NCBI GenBank assembly: GCA_965178125.1 | Contig: OZ237770.1 | Location: 186,001-250,000, forward strand | DNA from: Bilabrum cf. latius | Lineage: Eukaryota; Bigyra: Bicosoecida; Bigyra; Bicosoecida | Direction: 5' to 3' | DNA length: 64,000 bases | In this document: positions 55,701 through 64,000 of the stretch, piece after piece | Numbering within the stretch: position 1 is the stretch's first letter | Layout of the letters: each line of letters begins with the position of its first letter | Notes under the pieces: model-generated | The model's input: the letters and a program-made list of their open reading frames with translations, nothing else | Databases searched by the model: none | What the model was told of the DNA's origin: nothing | Made by a program: the position numbers and the translations under genes

Positions 55701-57043
55701 TTGCGAGAGAAGAGAGGTTGGCAGCAGCGGCCGCCAGATCCGCGGCCCGCAGCGCCGGGGCAGATGAGGATGCCGCTGCGGAGGAGGCGGTGGCGCAGCT
55801 GCGTGCCCAGCGCGATGCAGCCGGGATCTCGCTGTCGGGTTCATCTGCAGACAACGCGGTGGATGGGTACCTCGTGGATGGGATTGCAGACACGATGGTA
55901 CAGGAGGTGGACATGGTCGACGATGACAGTGCCAAGAACAGCACCTTGGGTGGGGGTGCTGGCAGGACGGCTGTGATCGGGGTGGCCAGGGAACAACGGG
56001 AGGGTCAGGGCCAGGAGGAGGGCGGCCCGGATGGAAGCGATAGCCAGGGCATGACCCGGGTGGGTACCGTGGCGCTGATCCAGACAGCCAAAGAGGACGA
56101 GGACCCGTTGGTGGGGAAAAGGTCCAACTACTATTTCTGGGAACTTGTGGTTCTCGCTCGGCTCGTGGCGACGGTGCTGCTGAGCGTGTTTGTGGGGGAC
56201 ACGTTCCTGCAGTCGTTCTGGGCGGCGTGTCTCGTGGTCGCTGCGCTGGTGCTGCACCTTTCTTACGAGCCGTTCGAGGACAGGATTCTGAATGTCCTGG
56301 AGGCCAGCGCGCTCATTAGCGTGTTCACGACTCAGATGGGCTCTTTGCTCTTCTTCTTCAGGCAGGACCGCGACACCGAGCTCCTCGTGACATTCGTGCT
56401 GCTTGCCGTGAACATCGCCACGCTCCTGCTCTTTGTCCTCTGCGCCGCCGCGAGCGTGATGCCGCCCGAATGGCTGGCACAATCATGCTGCTGCCCTACG
56501 CTGCTGGTCAGGATCTTCCACAGGAAGCGGGCGGCGTTCGCAGTGATGGAGCTGGAGAAGCGGGCCTCGGAGCACAAGAGGCGGAAATCGAGGATGCTGT
56601 CTAGCGGTGTGACGAGTGGTAAAGACGGTGTGACGAGTGATGACGAGCGGAAGACCCAGCTCGCGTACGCTGCTAGCGTGCCGGTGACTCAGCCTGCGCA
56701 GGCTGCTGGAAGCGGGGCAGCTGCCGCGGTGGCACCTCATGCCGGGCGAGATTCCCGCTCCGAATCCACGACGAGGCAGGCGCTGGCCTCATCTCACCCG
56801 AATGCATCGAACCCGGCATCGAACCCCGGGGGGGACAGCGTCCGCGGCGAGATGGCAAGCCCTGGGCTGGTTCGGCCAGGGACCGGGGGCAGCGCGAGAA
56901 GTAGCGGCTCAGGGGGGGGCGGGCACAGGGTCACCCCAAGGGGGTACGGGGAGGGCTTCGAAGAGGCCGGTGTGGCGAGTGCGGTTGGTGGTGTGACGAG
57001 TGCGGGTGGTGATGGTGCAGGCGAGGGGAAGGACGACAGCTGA
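46713..57043 (+). CDS. Giant surface protein: beta-helix, ephrin-type Cys repeats, polytopic membrane domain; TAG read as Gln
   Basis: Exons 46713-47230 and 47431-57043; 3,376 aa, TGA stop. Eleven TAGs: 47202, 48485, 49784, 50414, 50933, 51185, 51890, 51995, 52325, 53039, 54755. Signal peptide (MLSLLLIVLASYAAA). Residues to about 1,400: large ectodomain with repeated extended segments. About 1,430-1,800: Gly-rich parallel beta-helix with repeated GGG turns, like Pmp-type proteins. About 2,350-2,550: GCC2/GCC3 (ephrin-receptor-like) repeats of the type CxxCPxGxxxxxxxxxxC. From 2,640: about nine TM helices (for example TIVIVITILIAVIIAAAMV, LLVTFVLLAVNIATLLLFVL) with cytosolic loops, then a low-complexity tail with four GVTS/GVAS words. 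This layout is known from predicted surface proteins of stramenopiles and other protists; the role (adhesion, sensing) is inferred. Confidence 0.85.
56607..57002 (+). repeat. Three exact GTGTGACGAGTG words in the tail of the giant protein
   Basis: Copies at 56607-56618, 56628-56639 and 56991-57002, plus an 11/12 copy at about 56970, all read Val-(Thr/Ala)-Ser in the cytosolic tail. Confidence 0.88.
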
Positions 57044-57301
57044 GGCTGTGCTGCCCGGGGCCTCGTGGCATCGCCAGTGGTGGAGTGTTCTTTCGATTGG
57101 GGCGCAGTTGGAACGGGGAGGGATAGAGCGCTAGGCTTAGCTGCACTTCTGTCTTGAATCAATAGCGAACACAGAAGTGATCCATGGGATGCTTGGAAGC
57201 CCACATGTCCCACCTATCCGAGGAGTGTTCTACTTGCGGAACCAACTTTATGCTGTGCGCGGCGATCGACCGGTTCTTGATGAATACCACATACTGTCGC
57301 C

Positions 57302-58374
57302 ATGCACAGAAGATTCGAATAGCACGGCCGATGGAGCTCGGTTCGAGCAACAAGCAGCTAGGCTGCCGCGGCACCACGGCCGCTGTCTTTCGTTGAAAGC
57401 GTAGTTGCAGGAGCCGCGGCTGGTGGCACCGAGCTGCTAGCCATGTATCCACTTGATACTGTCAAGACCAGGCAGCAACTCGTATCTAAGGCTGACGCAG
57501 CGGCAGGGAAAACACCAAGTCTTGTTGGGACTTTGCGCGATATAGTTAAGAAGGAAGGCGCTTCGGCCCTCTATCGAGGTATCTTGTCGCCCTTGGCAGT
57601 CGAACCCTTCAAGCGCGCTGTCAAATTCTCAGCAAATGCAAAATATAATGCATTGATTGTAGGAAACGGAACGAAGACTGTGCTCACGTCAACAATTTGT
57701 GGCGCCATGGCTGGGATGTCGGAGGTGAGCCTGCAGACGCGTCGCGAACTAACGCATGAGACTGCTTGCAAGCTTGCTAGGGATTTCTGCCGCAAATGTG
57801 CCAACTTGGTACGTATTTTTAATCATTACATACCGTGCAGGTGGTTATCATCGCTCCTTTTGAAGTGGTAAAGGTGCGCATGCAGAGCAAGGAGCGTAAG
57901 GCGGTGTACAAGGACACGTTCGACGCAATCCGGAAAATCATGCAGCAAGAAGGGCCTGTTGCATTCGCACAGGGACTTGAGTCCGCTCTGTGGAGATAGG
58001 CAACCTGGAACGGCACGTATTTCGGCGTCATATTCTGGCTGAAGACCCAGGTCCTGTGGTAGCCAAAGACGGATTCCACCCTGTCCGTGCTGGGCCGCAA
58101 CTTTACAGCAGGAGTGCTTGCGGGAACGGCTGCGACCGTGCTCAACACCCCGTTCGATGTTGTTGTTAGCCGGATGCGAAACGTGCTCCCCGGCGAACCA
58201 ACCCCATACCGCTGGGCCTGGCCGAGCCTGGCGCGGATCGCGCGGGAGGAGGGGCCTAGGGCGCTGTGGAAGGGATTCGGAGCCAAGGTGGCCCGGCTGG
58301 GACCAGGTGGTGGTATCATGCTGGTGGTGTTCGAGCTCGTGTCCAACTGGCTGCGGTCTCTGGACGAGAAATGA
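57302..58374 (+). CDS. Mitochondrial 2-oxodicarboxylate carrier, paralog 1, TAG read as Gln
   Basis: SLC25 inner-membrane carrier exchanging 2-oxodicarboxylates. Exons 57302-57724 and 57841-58374; 318 aa, TGA stop. Three SLC25 repeats with signatures YPLDTVKTR, APFEVVKVR and TPFDVVVSR. ODC-type features: SPLAVEPFKRAVKF, an LWR-x-ATWNGTYFG stretch like LWRHALWNAGYFG of ODC, and KVARLGPGGGIMLVVFE. TAGs at 57320, 57359, 57997 and 58060; the last two align with CAG in paralog 2 (59548) and paralog 3 (61238) respectively. Exon 1 is the same length (423 nt) as in paralog 2, 1.5 kb downstream, so the two are a tandem duplication. Confidence 0.9.
58201..58356 (+). repeat. 156-bp block identical to 59752-59907 (carrier 3' ends)
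   Basis: The coding 3' ends of carriers 1 and 2 are identical base for base over this block, while their first exons differ at many codons. A slightly diverged version occurs inverted in carrier 3 (about 60975-61110). This pattern suggests recent gene conversion. Confidence 0.85.
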
Positions 58375-58800
58375 GGATAACGAGAGGGTCTTATTTGGGA
58401 GCTTGAGGACGATTGAGGGCATGGGCAATCATGCCGCACAACAGGTGCAACACGGAATGTTAAACAGTTAGGCTTTTTGCTAGGATCGCACACGCGGCAC
58501 GTCTCATTGTTGCGGCTGTAGCTGCAGCGCGATCAAGCGCACCCATTCTCAACCTGTCTTCACTCCTGTTGGCCGAGCAACTCAAACTATACGACAGGCA
58601 GTCGCGCCGGCAGCATATTATAGCAACCAGATGAATAGGCACTTATCGGCTATAGCTTGCTTGCGTCGCGTGACAACATGCGTTTCGTCTCCCTCTCAGT
58701 ATTCGTCACATGGCGTGGCACCATCAGCTGGCCTGATCAGAAACGATCAATCACAGCACATCTTGGAGCCAAGGACCCGAACAAGCACATAAAAAGAGCC
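58375..58800. other. Spacer between tandem carriers
   Basis: 426 bp with no gene seen; probably the promoter of carrier 2. Confidence 0.5.
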
Positions 58801-59922
58801 ATGCATCGTGCCGTAGACCGTGTCGAGATACACAAATCCGTTCAGGAGAGCAGACCTGCGACTAGGGCGTCGCTGAGGCAGCTATCCTTCGTTGAGAATG
58901 TAGTTGCAGGCGCGGCCGCGGGAGGTACAGAGCTTCTGGCCATGTACCCTCTCGACACGGTCAAAACGAGGCAGTAGCTTGTATCAGCTGGAAATTTTGC
59001 AAAAGGAGAATCTACATCGATCATCGGATCGCTTCGGACGATCGTGCAGAAGGAAGGCGCTTCGGCACTGTACAGAGGTATCCTGTCACCGCTTGCAGTT
59101 GAGCCATTCAAGCGAGCCGTCAAGTTCACGGCCAACGCGAAGTATAATTCGCTCATTGTGGGCAAAGGAGAGAAAACCGTCTTCACTGCGACCCTCTGCG
59201 GATCACTGGCAGGCATATCCGAGGTGAGAAATGCGGCGAATCTTTGCCGCCGTCACCAAGCGTTCGCGCGAACTGTTCGCTGCTTGCATACGAATGGTGC
59301 GCTACGCTACCAATATCACGCATCTGATACGTGTTTCTAATAGCGCGGCTTGATCATCCCATCATGCTCGACAGCCTACCCCAAGCCGCAGATTGGCCTG
59401 ATCGCTCCTTTTGAGGTGATTAAGGTGCGCATGCAGAGCAAGGAGCGCAGGGCGGTGTACAGAAGCACATTCGACGCGCTCTCGAAGGTACTTCGACAAG
59501 AAGGCCCTATGGCGTTCGCGCAGGGCATTGAGCCCGCACTGTGGAGGCAGGCGAGCTGGAGCGGTGCATACTTTGGCATGATCCACGCCCTCAAGACGCA
59601 GGTGCTATGGACACCGGATGCGAACACGCCTGGGTCCTCGCTCGGTCGCAACTTCACCGCTGGTGTAATTGCAGGGACGGCTGCGACCGTGCTCAACACC
59701 CCGTTTGACGTGGTGGCCAGCCGGATGCGGAACGTGCTTCCCGGCGAACCCACCCCATACCGCTGGGCCTGGCCGAGCCTGGCGCGGATCGCGCGGGAGG
59801 AGGGGCCTAGGGCGCTGTGGAAGGGATTCGGAGCCAAGGTGGCCCGGCTGGGACCAGGTGGTGGTATCATGCTGGTGGTGTTCGAGCTCGTGTCCAACTG
59901 GCTGCGGGAGAGGAGCCAGTGA
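58801..59922 (+). CDS. Mitochondrial 2-oxodicarboxylate carrier, paralog 2, one TAG read as Gln
   Basis: Exons 58801-59223 and 59392-59922; 317 aa, TGA stop. The three carrier signatures are YPLDTVKTR, APFEVIKVR and TPFDVVASR, with PLAVEPFKRAVKF, LWRQASWSGAYFG and GPGGGIMLVVFE as in ODC. The TAG at 58975 is codon 59, exactly the codon that is CAA in paralog 1 (57476-57478), in the context KTRQ-x-LVS. The N-terminus is short and basic. Intron position is conserved with the other two carriers. Confidence 0.92.
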
Positions 59923-60919
59923 AGTGAGGCGAGCAAACGAGCGAGCGAGCAAGCAGCTGCTCCAGCACCAAGGGTGGAAAGAAGGAAATTAGCCTCGATC
60001 CCCAAGCCTATATGTGTCTTGCAGGCAGGGACGTTTGCTCCACTAGAGCGGGCGGCTAGCGGCCGCAGCTGGTACTGATGTCATGGATCCCGTCACATTG
60101 GCGTGGTCTCGGCACAGGCAGCTTCGGGATCGCAAGCTCGGGGGCGTACAATGGTTGCCACAGCATGTCTGGAAAGGCTGCGGGCAAGCCTAACTTGGGA
60201 GGAGCGTGTACACTTACATAACAGCGGAATGGAGTCGGGTACGAAGGAGACAGGCCTGCGTTCTGCACTGCTTGGTGCACGAGCGCGTCTGCTCTCCGCG
60301 AGCTCGAGCTCCAGGTGGAACTATAATACATGGAGTTGAGGGGTTTGAGATCCGCTGCGTGCGAGTTTATCTCCCCCGCGAAATGCTTTGAGTCTATTAA
60401 TTTTGCTTGGCGAGAAGATCCGGATCTACACGGTGCGCGTCTGGCATGCACTGCTTCGATATCCTGGATCGGGCATCTGAAGTAATATCTATATTTTGCC
60501 GCCAGGAATGCGCAAACCGTCGCATCCCCCTAGCATTTCAAGCACTATCCATGTTGCATTCACTTTCACCTTTGCCCCGACACGATGACTCTGTTGAGTG
60601 AGTCCAGGTCTATTTGTTGATGCTCCGCTCCCCTCCTGCTCGGATCAATGACGAACGAGCACTTAAAACCGGGAAAGGGGAGCACGATGATACACGGCTC
60701 ACGAGACCAACCAACGCGCCCTAAGAAGAGCGCGCAAGGATCTCAAGCGAGCCAAGCCAGCGATGCCCCAATATGGCACTCCGCACGGCTCGATTGACAA
60801 GTAAGGGGCGAGCTAGTGTCCTGCCTTGCTCGCTTCCCCCCCATCCCCCCCCTCCAAAAAAGCAGCTATATAGCCCCGAGCTCAGGGAGGGCTTACTTCT
60901 CGCTGTAGCCCACCGCTCC
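59923..60919. other. Intergenic region between convergent carriers
   Basis: About 1 kb. Short open frames exist (for example minus 60451-60056) but none has recognisable features. The stretch next to 60919 is the 3' flank of carrier 3 and holds C-runs (60838-60856). Confidence 0.45.
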
Positions 60920-62342
60920 TTACTCCCTCGCTTCTCTAAATCCCTTGAGCTGGGAAGACACCAGCTCATAGAACACGAGAACGATACCACCACCTGGTCC
61001 CAGCCGGGCCACCTTGGCTCCGAATCCCTTCCACAGCGCCCTGGGCCCCTCTTTTCGTGCGATCCGCGCCAGGCTCGGCCAGGCCCAGCGGTATGGGGTG
61101 GGTTCGCCGGGAAGCACGTTTCGCATCCGGCTGGCCACCACGTCAAACGGGGTGTTGATCATGGTCGCAAATGTGCCGGCGATCGTCCCCGCAGTGAAGT
61201 TGCGGCCCAGCACGGACAGGGTGGAATCCGTCTTTGGCTGCCACAGGACCTGGGTCTTGAGGTGGTGAATGATTCCGAAATACGCCCCGCTCCAAGCGGC
61301 GTGCCTCCACATCGCGGGTTCGAGACCCTGAAAGAGGCCCCCCAGCCTTTCATTTTTTGCGATCTGGAGGAAGGCCCTTCCCGCCCCCCTGCTATACCTC
61401 CAACCGTGTTCCCTGCTCTGCATGCGCACTTTGACCACCTCCTGAGGGGCAATGGTCAGGGCCTGCGAGGAGGACACAAAGGAGGGATCATGATTCGAGC
61501 CGAGGAAGGTGCATGACGAGATGCGGGCGTGGTCAATCGCGAGTAGAGGAGCTACCAGGCAGTTACATGCCGTTTGATACATTTCAGAGCATTGTATGAA
61601 CCAGAAAATGACATTGAGAGCAATGGGCTGGGGTCGGCCGAAACGTGTGGTGCACCGTAGCGCCGCGACTCGCCACTCAGAACCAACCATGCTTCGGCAC
61701 ACGTACTATGTATTCGTACGCTTATACGGCCATATCGTGATACATGCTGCACACAAAATCAAATCCACCAGTTCTATGCCTGCACTAGCGCTATATAACA
61801 CATGATTTTCTCACCTCGACCGCACCAGCAAGCGAGCCGCACACAGCTGCTGTACCTGCAGATTTTCTCCGGCTAGAGCCCACTAGCAAATGAGTAAAAA
61901 GCTCATTACCAGAAAATTTGAGTCCTCGCTTTATAGGTTCAATGGCCAGCGCAGAGCCGATTCCTCGGTACAGCGCCTTGGTTCCTTCCGTCGCGACAAC
62001 TGACTTTAGCATGCCCATAATGGAGGCCCTGTGAGGTGAAATCGCGCCGGATCCACCGCTCAATTGCAGACGTGTCTTGACTGTATCTAATGGATACAAG
62101 CACAGCAGCTCTGCGCATCCAGCAGCGCCACCAGCGACTACAGTTTCCCCGAACATCGTCCACTTGGCAGAATAGTCCGTGCTAGTTCCTTTTACAGCGG
62201 CACGATTGCTCTTAAATCCCATCATGTTTTGGTACATGCCAGTAACATGATATCTGCTTGAAGTCTCAGTCGCATTTGTAGCCGTCATGGCACACGGCCT
62301 GAGATTCGAGCTGTGATGGCTTCGAGTTGCAGTTGACATCAT
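60920..62342 (-). CDS. Mitochondrial 2-oxodicarboxylate carrier, paralog 3
   Basis: Inverted relative to the other two. Exons 62342-61815 and 61462-60920; 356 aa, TAA stop, no TAG. A longer N-terminus (about 55 residues, Ser/Thr/Asn-rich) could be a targeting extension. Signatures YPLDTVKTR, APQEVVKVR (Gln replacing the usual acidic residue of the second signature) and TPFDVVASR; AMWRHAAWSGAYFG and GPGGGIVLVFYE. It has CAG at 61240-61238 (VLWQPKTD), where carrier 1 has TAG. The loss of the acidic residue in the second signature is odd and may alter the matrix salt-bridge network. Confidence 0.9.
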
Positions 62343-62424
62343 GCGCGCAGCAGCGGTTTCGTGAATGTTGCGTGTAGAATGAAAAAACCTCAGGTGCACA
62401 TATTCATCAACAGCTCTCTAAGCA
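62343..62424. promoter_or_regulatory. Divergent promoter, carrier 3 / MUL1-like gene
   Basis: Only 82 bp between two start codons. No TATA box. Confidence 0.45.
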
Positions 62425-64000
62425 ATGAGTGGAAGGCATCCAGGAAGTGATTTTGGTGGATGGCTCATATCTGGGGCAGTTACAGGAGGTGTGGCGGCTC
62501 TTGCAATGATGATGTACCGAAAACAGCGGCATGATGCAGATTTGTAAGTGCGCCCTTGCCTCCAAAAAGATCACCTGGCATTGATAGGCCATTTGCATTA
62601 TTCCGCGTATGTGATAATTACTCATGGTGCAACGGTGCTCGCTCGCAGGCTTGCTCAGATACCCCAGCGGACGGCGGCCGAGATTCAGGAGCTTGTCAGG
62701 CAGACTTCTCTTGGGGGGAACGAGCCGCCGCTTGTTGCCACGCGTGGCGCCACCGCGCCATCGATGGCTTCTTCATAGCCAAGGCTAAGAATACCGGGCC
62801 TCAAAGCAGACATGCTTGCGGTGGAGCAGAGCACGTTCCTTCATGCGCAGCGGGCGGTCATTGTCAAGAAGCCCAAGCCGTCGTCGCAGGGGGGAGCAAG
62901 AACACAATTGGAGCAGTCCAGCGGTGGTCGCATGGACGGCACCGTCCTTCGATTCGAACAACAAGCCGGTGGAAGCAGCAGCAGCAGCAGCAGCGGCGGT
63001 GTTGGCAGTGGGCCAGCACCGCACCGGCAGTTGCGACCAAACTCGCAGCAGGAGTACAGAGCAGCTCCGGGAGCGCCCAGCGCACCGCCAGCCGATGCTT
63101 CCAATGAGTAGGACCCTCCCATTCGAAACGACAGGACCGCTGGCAGAGAAGAAGAAGATCCGCAGGCGCTGTCGGGGTCAGGTCGCCAATCCACCGGTGG
63201 AGCCGGTACCCCACGCGGCCAGGACCATCGCCGGGCCACATCGCCCACGCCCGGATTCTGGGGCGGAAGTTCCTCCTCCTCCTCCTCCTCCTCCTCCTCC
63301 TCCTCCTCCTCCTCCTCCTCGGCGACTTCGTCCTCGTCACAGGGGCCTGCCAGTGGTCCCACCCAGCCCACGGAGGCCCCTTTTGACCTCGAGATCAAGC
63401 TGCTCAAGGAGCGCAAGCCCGAGTCTACGTACCGGTCCCAGCTGCCCTTCTCGGTGATAGATGAGACAGGGCGAGTTGAGGTTGCGACCGGCGGCGGCAT
63501 GCCGGAGCCGCCGCTGGAGCCAGTCAGGACCCAGCACGTTGTGTTTGACGCCCTGAGCCCGGAGGACAGGTACCAGGCGGGGCGATCGGAGCTGCGGATC
63601 TCGGAGGTGAGGCATCACGAGGCCTCGGGGGTTAGAACCACCAGCTGGCCCAGCCCGCCGGCGTACGGGAAAGTGCCCCAATCCCCGGAGGCGGCCGAAT
63701 CTTTTTCGTCTCGAGAGATAACGTGGTCTGCGCTCCCGGTCGGCACCGTGCTTACGGTGGTCGGCACCGCACGGCGGCTGACCGAAGCAGGGCCTGACGC
63801 GGTCGAGATCGGACCTGGGACTCGGGGCGGGCCCGCCTATGTGACGAGTGAGACGCTTCCATCCCTTGTGCGTAGGCTCGACTCAACGGCTAGTATCACC
63901 TACGGCGTGACTGTGGCGATCGGATTCGTGGCTGGCGCCTTGACTGCAGTGGGGGTGTGGAAGCTGGGACAATGGGCTTGGTCCAGGCTTGGCGCGGGTG
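62425..64000 (+). CDS. MUL1/SPL-like membrane E3 ligase with GIDE domain (3' end beyond the window), TAG read as Gln
   Basis: Exons 62425-62543 and 62649 to the right edge. An N-terminal TM helix (WLISGAVTGGVAALAMMMY), then a long Ser/Gly/Pro-rich linker, then the GIDE (BAM) domain: SALPVGTVLTVVGTARRL, DAVEIGP, GGPAYVTSETLPSLVRRL, and a second TM (VAIGFVAGALTAVGVW). In MUL1/SP1-type proteins of mitochondria, peroxisomes and plastids a C-terminal RING follows; it would lie outside. TAGs at 62776 and 63109 are bridged by the same frame. A (TCC)n run at 63271-63320 encodes poly-Ser. The YVTSE of the GIDE domain is encoded by an 11/12 copy of the GTGTGACGAGTG word. Confidence 0.8.
63188..63201. 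repeat. AATCCACCGGTGGA word in the MUL1-like gene
   Basis: 14 of the 16 bases of the palindrome found at 18992, here read Gln-Ser-Thr-Gly-Gly, a different frame from the NPPVD reading in the kinase. Confidence 0.75.
63271..63320 (+). repeat. (TCC)n microsatellite encoding poly-Ser
   Basis: About sixteen uninterrupted TCC codons in the linker of the MUL1-like protein. Confidence 0.9.

Noticed and set aside
253-57002. GTGTGACGAGTG as a CRE-like transcription factor site
   Set aside because: It lacks the TGACGTCA core and is mostly inside coding sequence and not near starts.
57302-62342. S-adenosylmethionine carrier
   Set aside because: The WR-x-x-W-x-x-x-YFG stretch, EPFKRAVKF and GPGGGI(M/V)L pattern fit 2-oxodicarboxylate carriers better.
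1-64000. TAG interruptions as evidence of pseudogenes or poor sequence
   Set aside because: Interruptions are only TAG, never TAA or TGA, spread over 18 genes with intact frames, splice phases and catalytic residues. Random decay would yield all three stops and frameshifts.
1-64000. UAA also reassigned (ciliate/dasycladalean-type UAR=Gln code)
   Set aside because: No reconstructed gene needs an internal TAA, and three genes (ends 35897, 40453, 60920) finish at TAA at the expected family C-terminus.
1-64000. UAG as Leu, Tyr, Glu, selenocysteine or pyrrolysine
   Set aside because: Conserved-column positions (pyridoxal kinase, Sec24, FGGY) and four paralog sites all give Gln.
1-64000. Organellar or bacterial origin
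   Set aside because: Spliceosomal introns, an SR protein, COPII and secretory leaders indicate nuclear eukaryotic DNA.
1-64000. tRNA, rRNA, CRISPR array
   Set aside because: I scanned for cloverleaf-like boxes and regular spacer arrays and saw none; a covariance-model search would be needed to exclude a tRNA fully.

Overview
This is a GC-rich, gene-dense piece of a eukaryotic nuclear genome. It has short GT-AG introns with GTGAG/GTAAG donors and (C)GCAG acceptors, SR-protein, Sec24 and mitochondrial-carrier genes, secretory signal peptides and head-to-head gene pairs. I cannot name the lineage. The gene set (GAG-type sulfatases, a GH56 hyaluronidase-like protein, an alpha-L-fucosidase, and a huge beta-helix/Cys-rich membrane protein) suits a free-living or animal-associated unicellular eukaryote.

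The key to reading the window is that TAG is not a stop. Under the standard code almost every conserved gene breaks at TAG, yet the frame, the homology and the exon phases continue across it to a TGA or, less often, a TAA. I count about 76 in-frame TAG codons in 18 reconstructed genes. All evidence points to glutamine: invariant Gln positions in pyridoxal kinase (SIQSH-type and FPLQ motifs), Gln before LTGG in Sec24, CAA/CAG at the same codon in paralogs inside this window, and a polyglutamine run built from interleaved CAG and TAG. TGA and TAA both still terminate. This equals NCBI translation table 15 (UAG=Gln only), a rare nuclear code. All gene models below use it.

Layout. 1-928 (-): SR splicing factor, running off the left edge. 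1232-6555 (+): Sec24. 6793-8664 (-): GH29 fucosidase, head-to-head with 8814-10041 (+) histidine phosphatase. 10042-12566: sparse. 12567-16476 (+): two unrecognised proteins. 16697-17123: repeat unit. 17327-20350 (+): FGGY kinase. 20570-25748 (+) and 28110-31378 (-): two paralogous Cys-rich polytopic membrane proteins flanking an unknown gene (25903-27162, -) that carries a perfect 62-bp inverted repeat. 31904-33524 (-): pyridoxal kinase, head-to-head with 33628-35897 (+) sulfatase. 36914-37222: tandem truncated repeats. 37500-39687 (-): BAF-like protein and an unknown protein. 40453-41955 (-): glycosyltransferase, head-to-head with 42129-44703 (+) arylsulfatase K-like. 44997-46286 (-): hyaluronidase-like. 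46713-57043 (+): a 3,376-residue surface protein. 57302-62342: three 2-oxodicarboxylate carrier paralogs. 62425-64000 (+): MUL1/SPL-like protein, running off the right edge.

Two themes link genes. First, two sulfatases, a fucosidase and a hyaluronidase-like enzyme, all with secretory leaders, lie near a membrane-anchored glycosyltransferase, suggesting metabolism of sulfated, GAG-like glycans. Second, several unrelated genes carry the same short DNA words (GTGTGACGAGTG; GCATCGCACGGTG; AATCCACCGGTGGATT; AGGGAACAA) in low-complexity linkers, introns and spacers. The first word occurs 17 times exactly in 64 kb. No tRNA, rRNA or CRISPR was seen.
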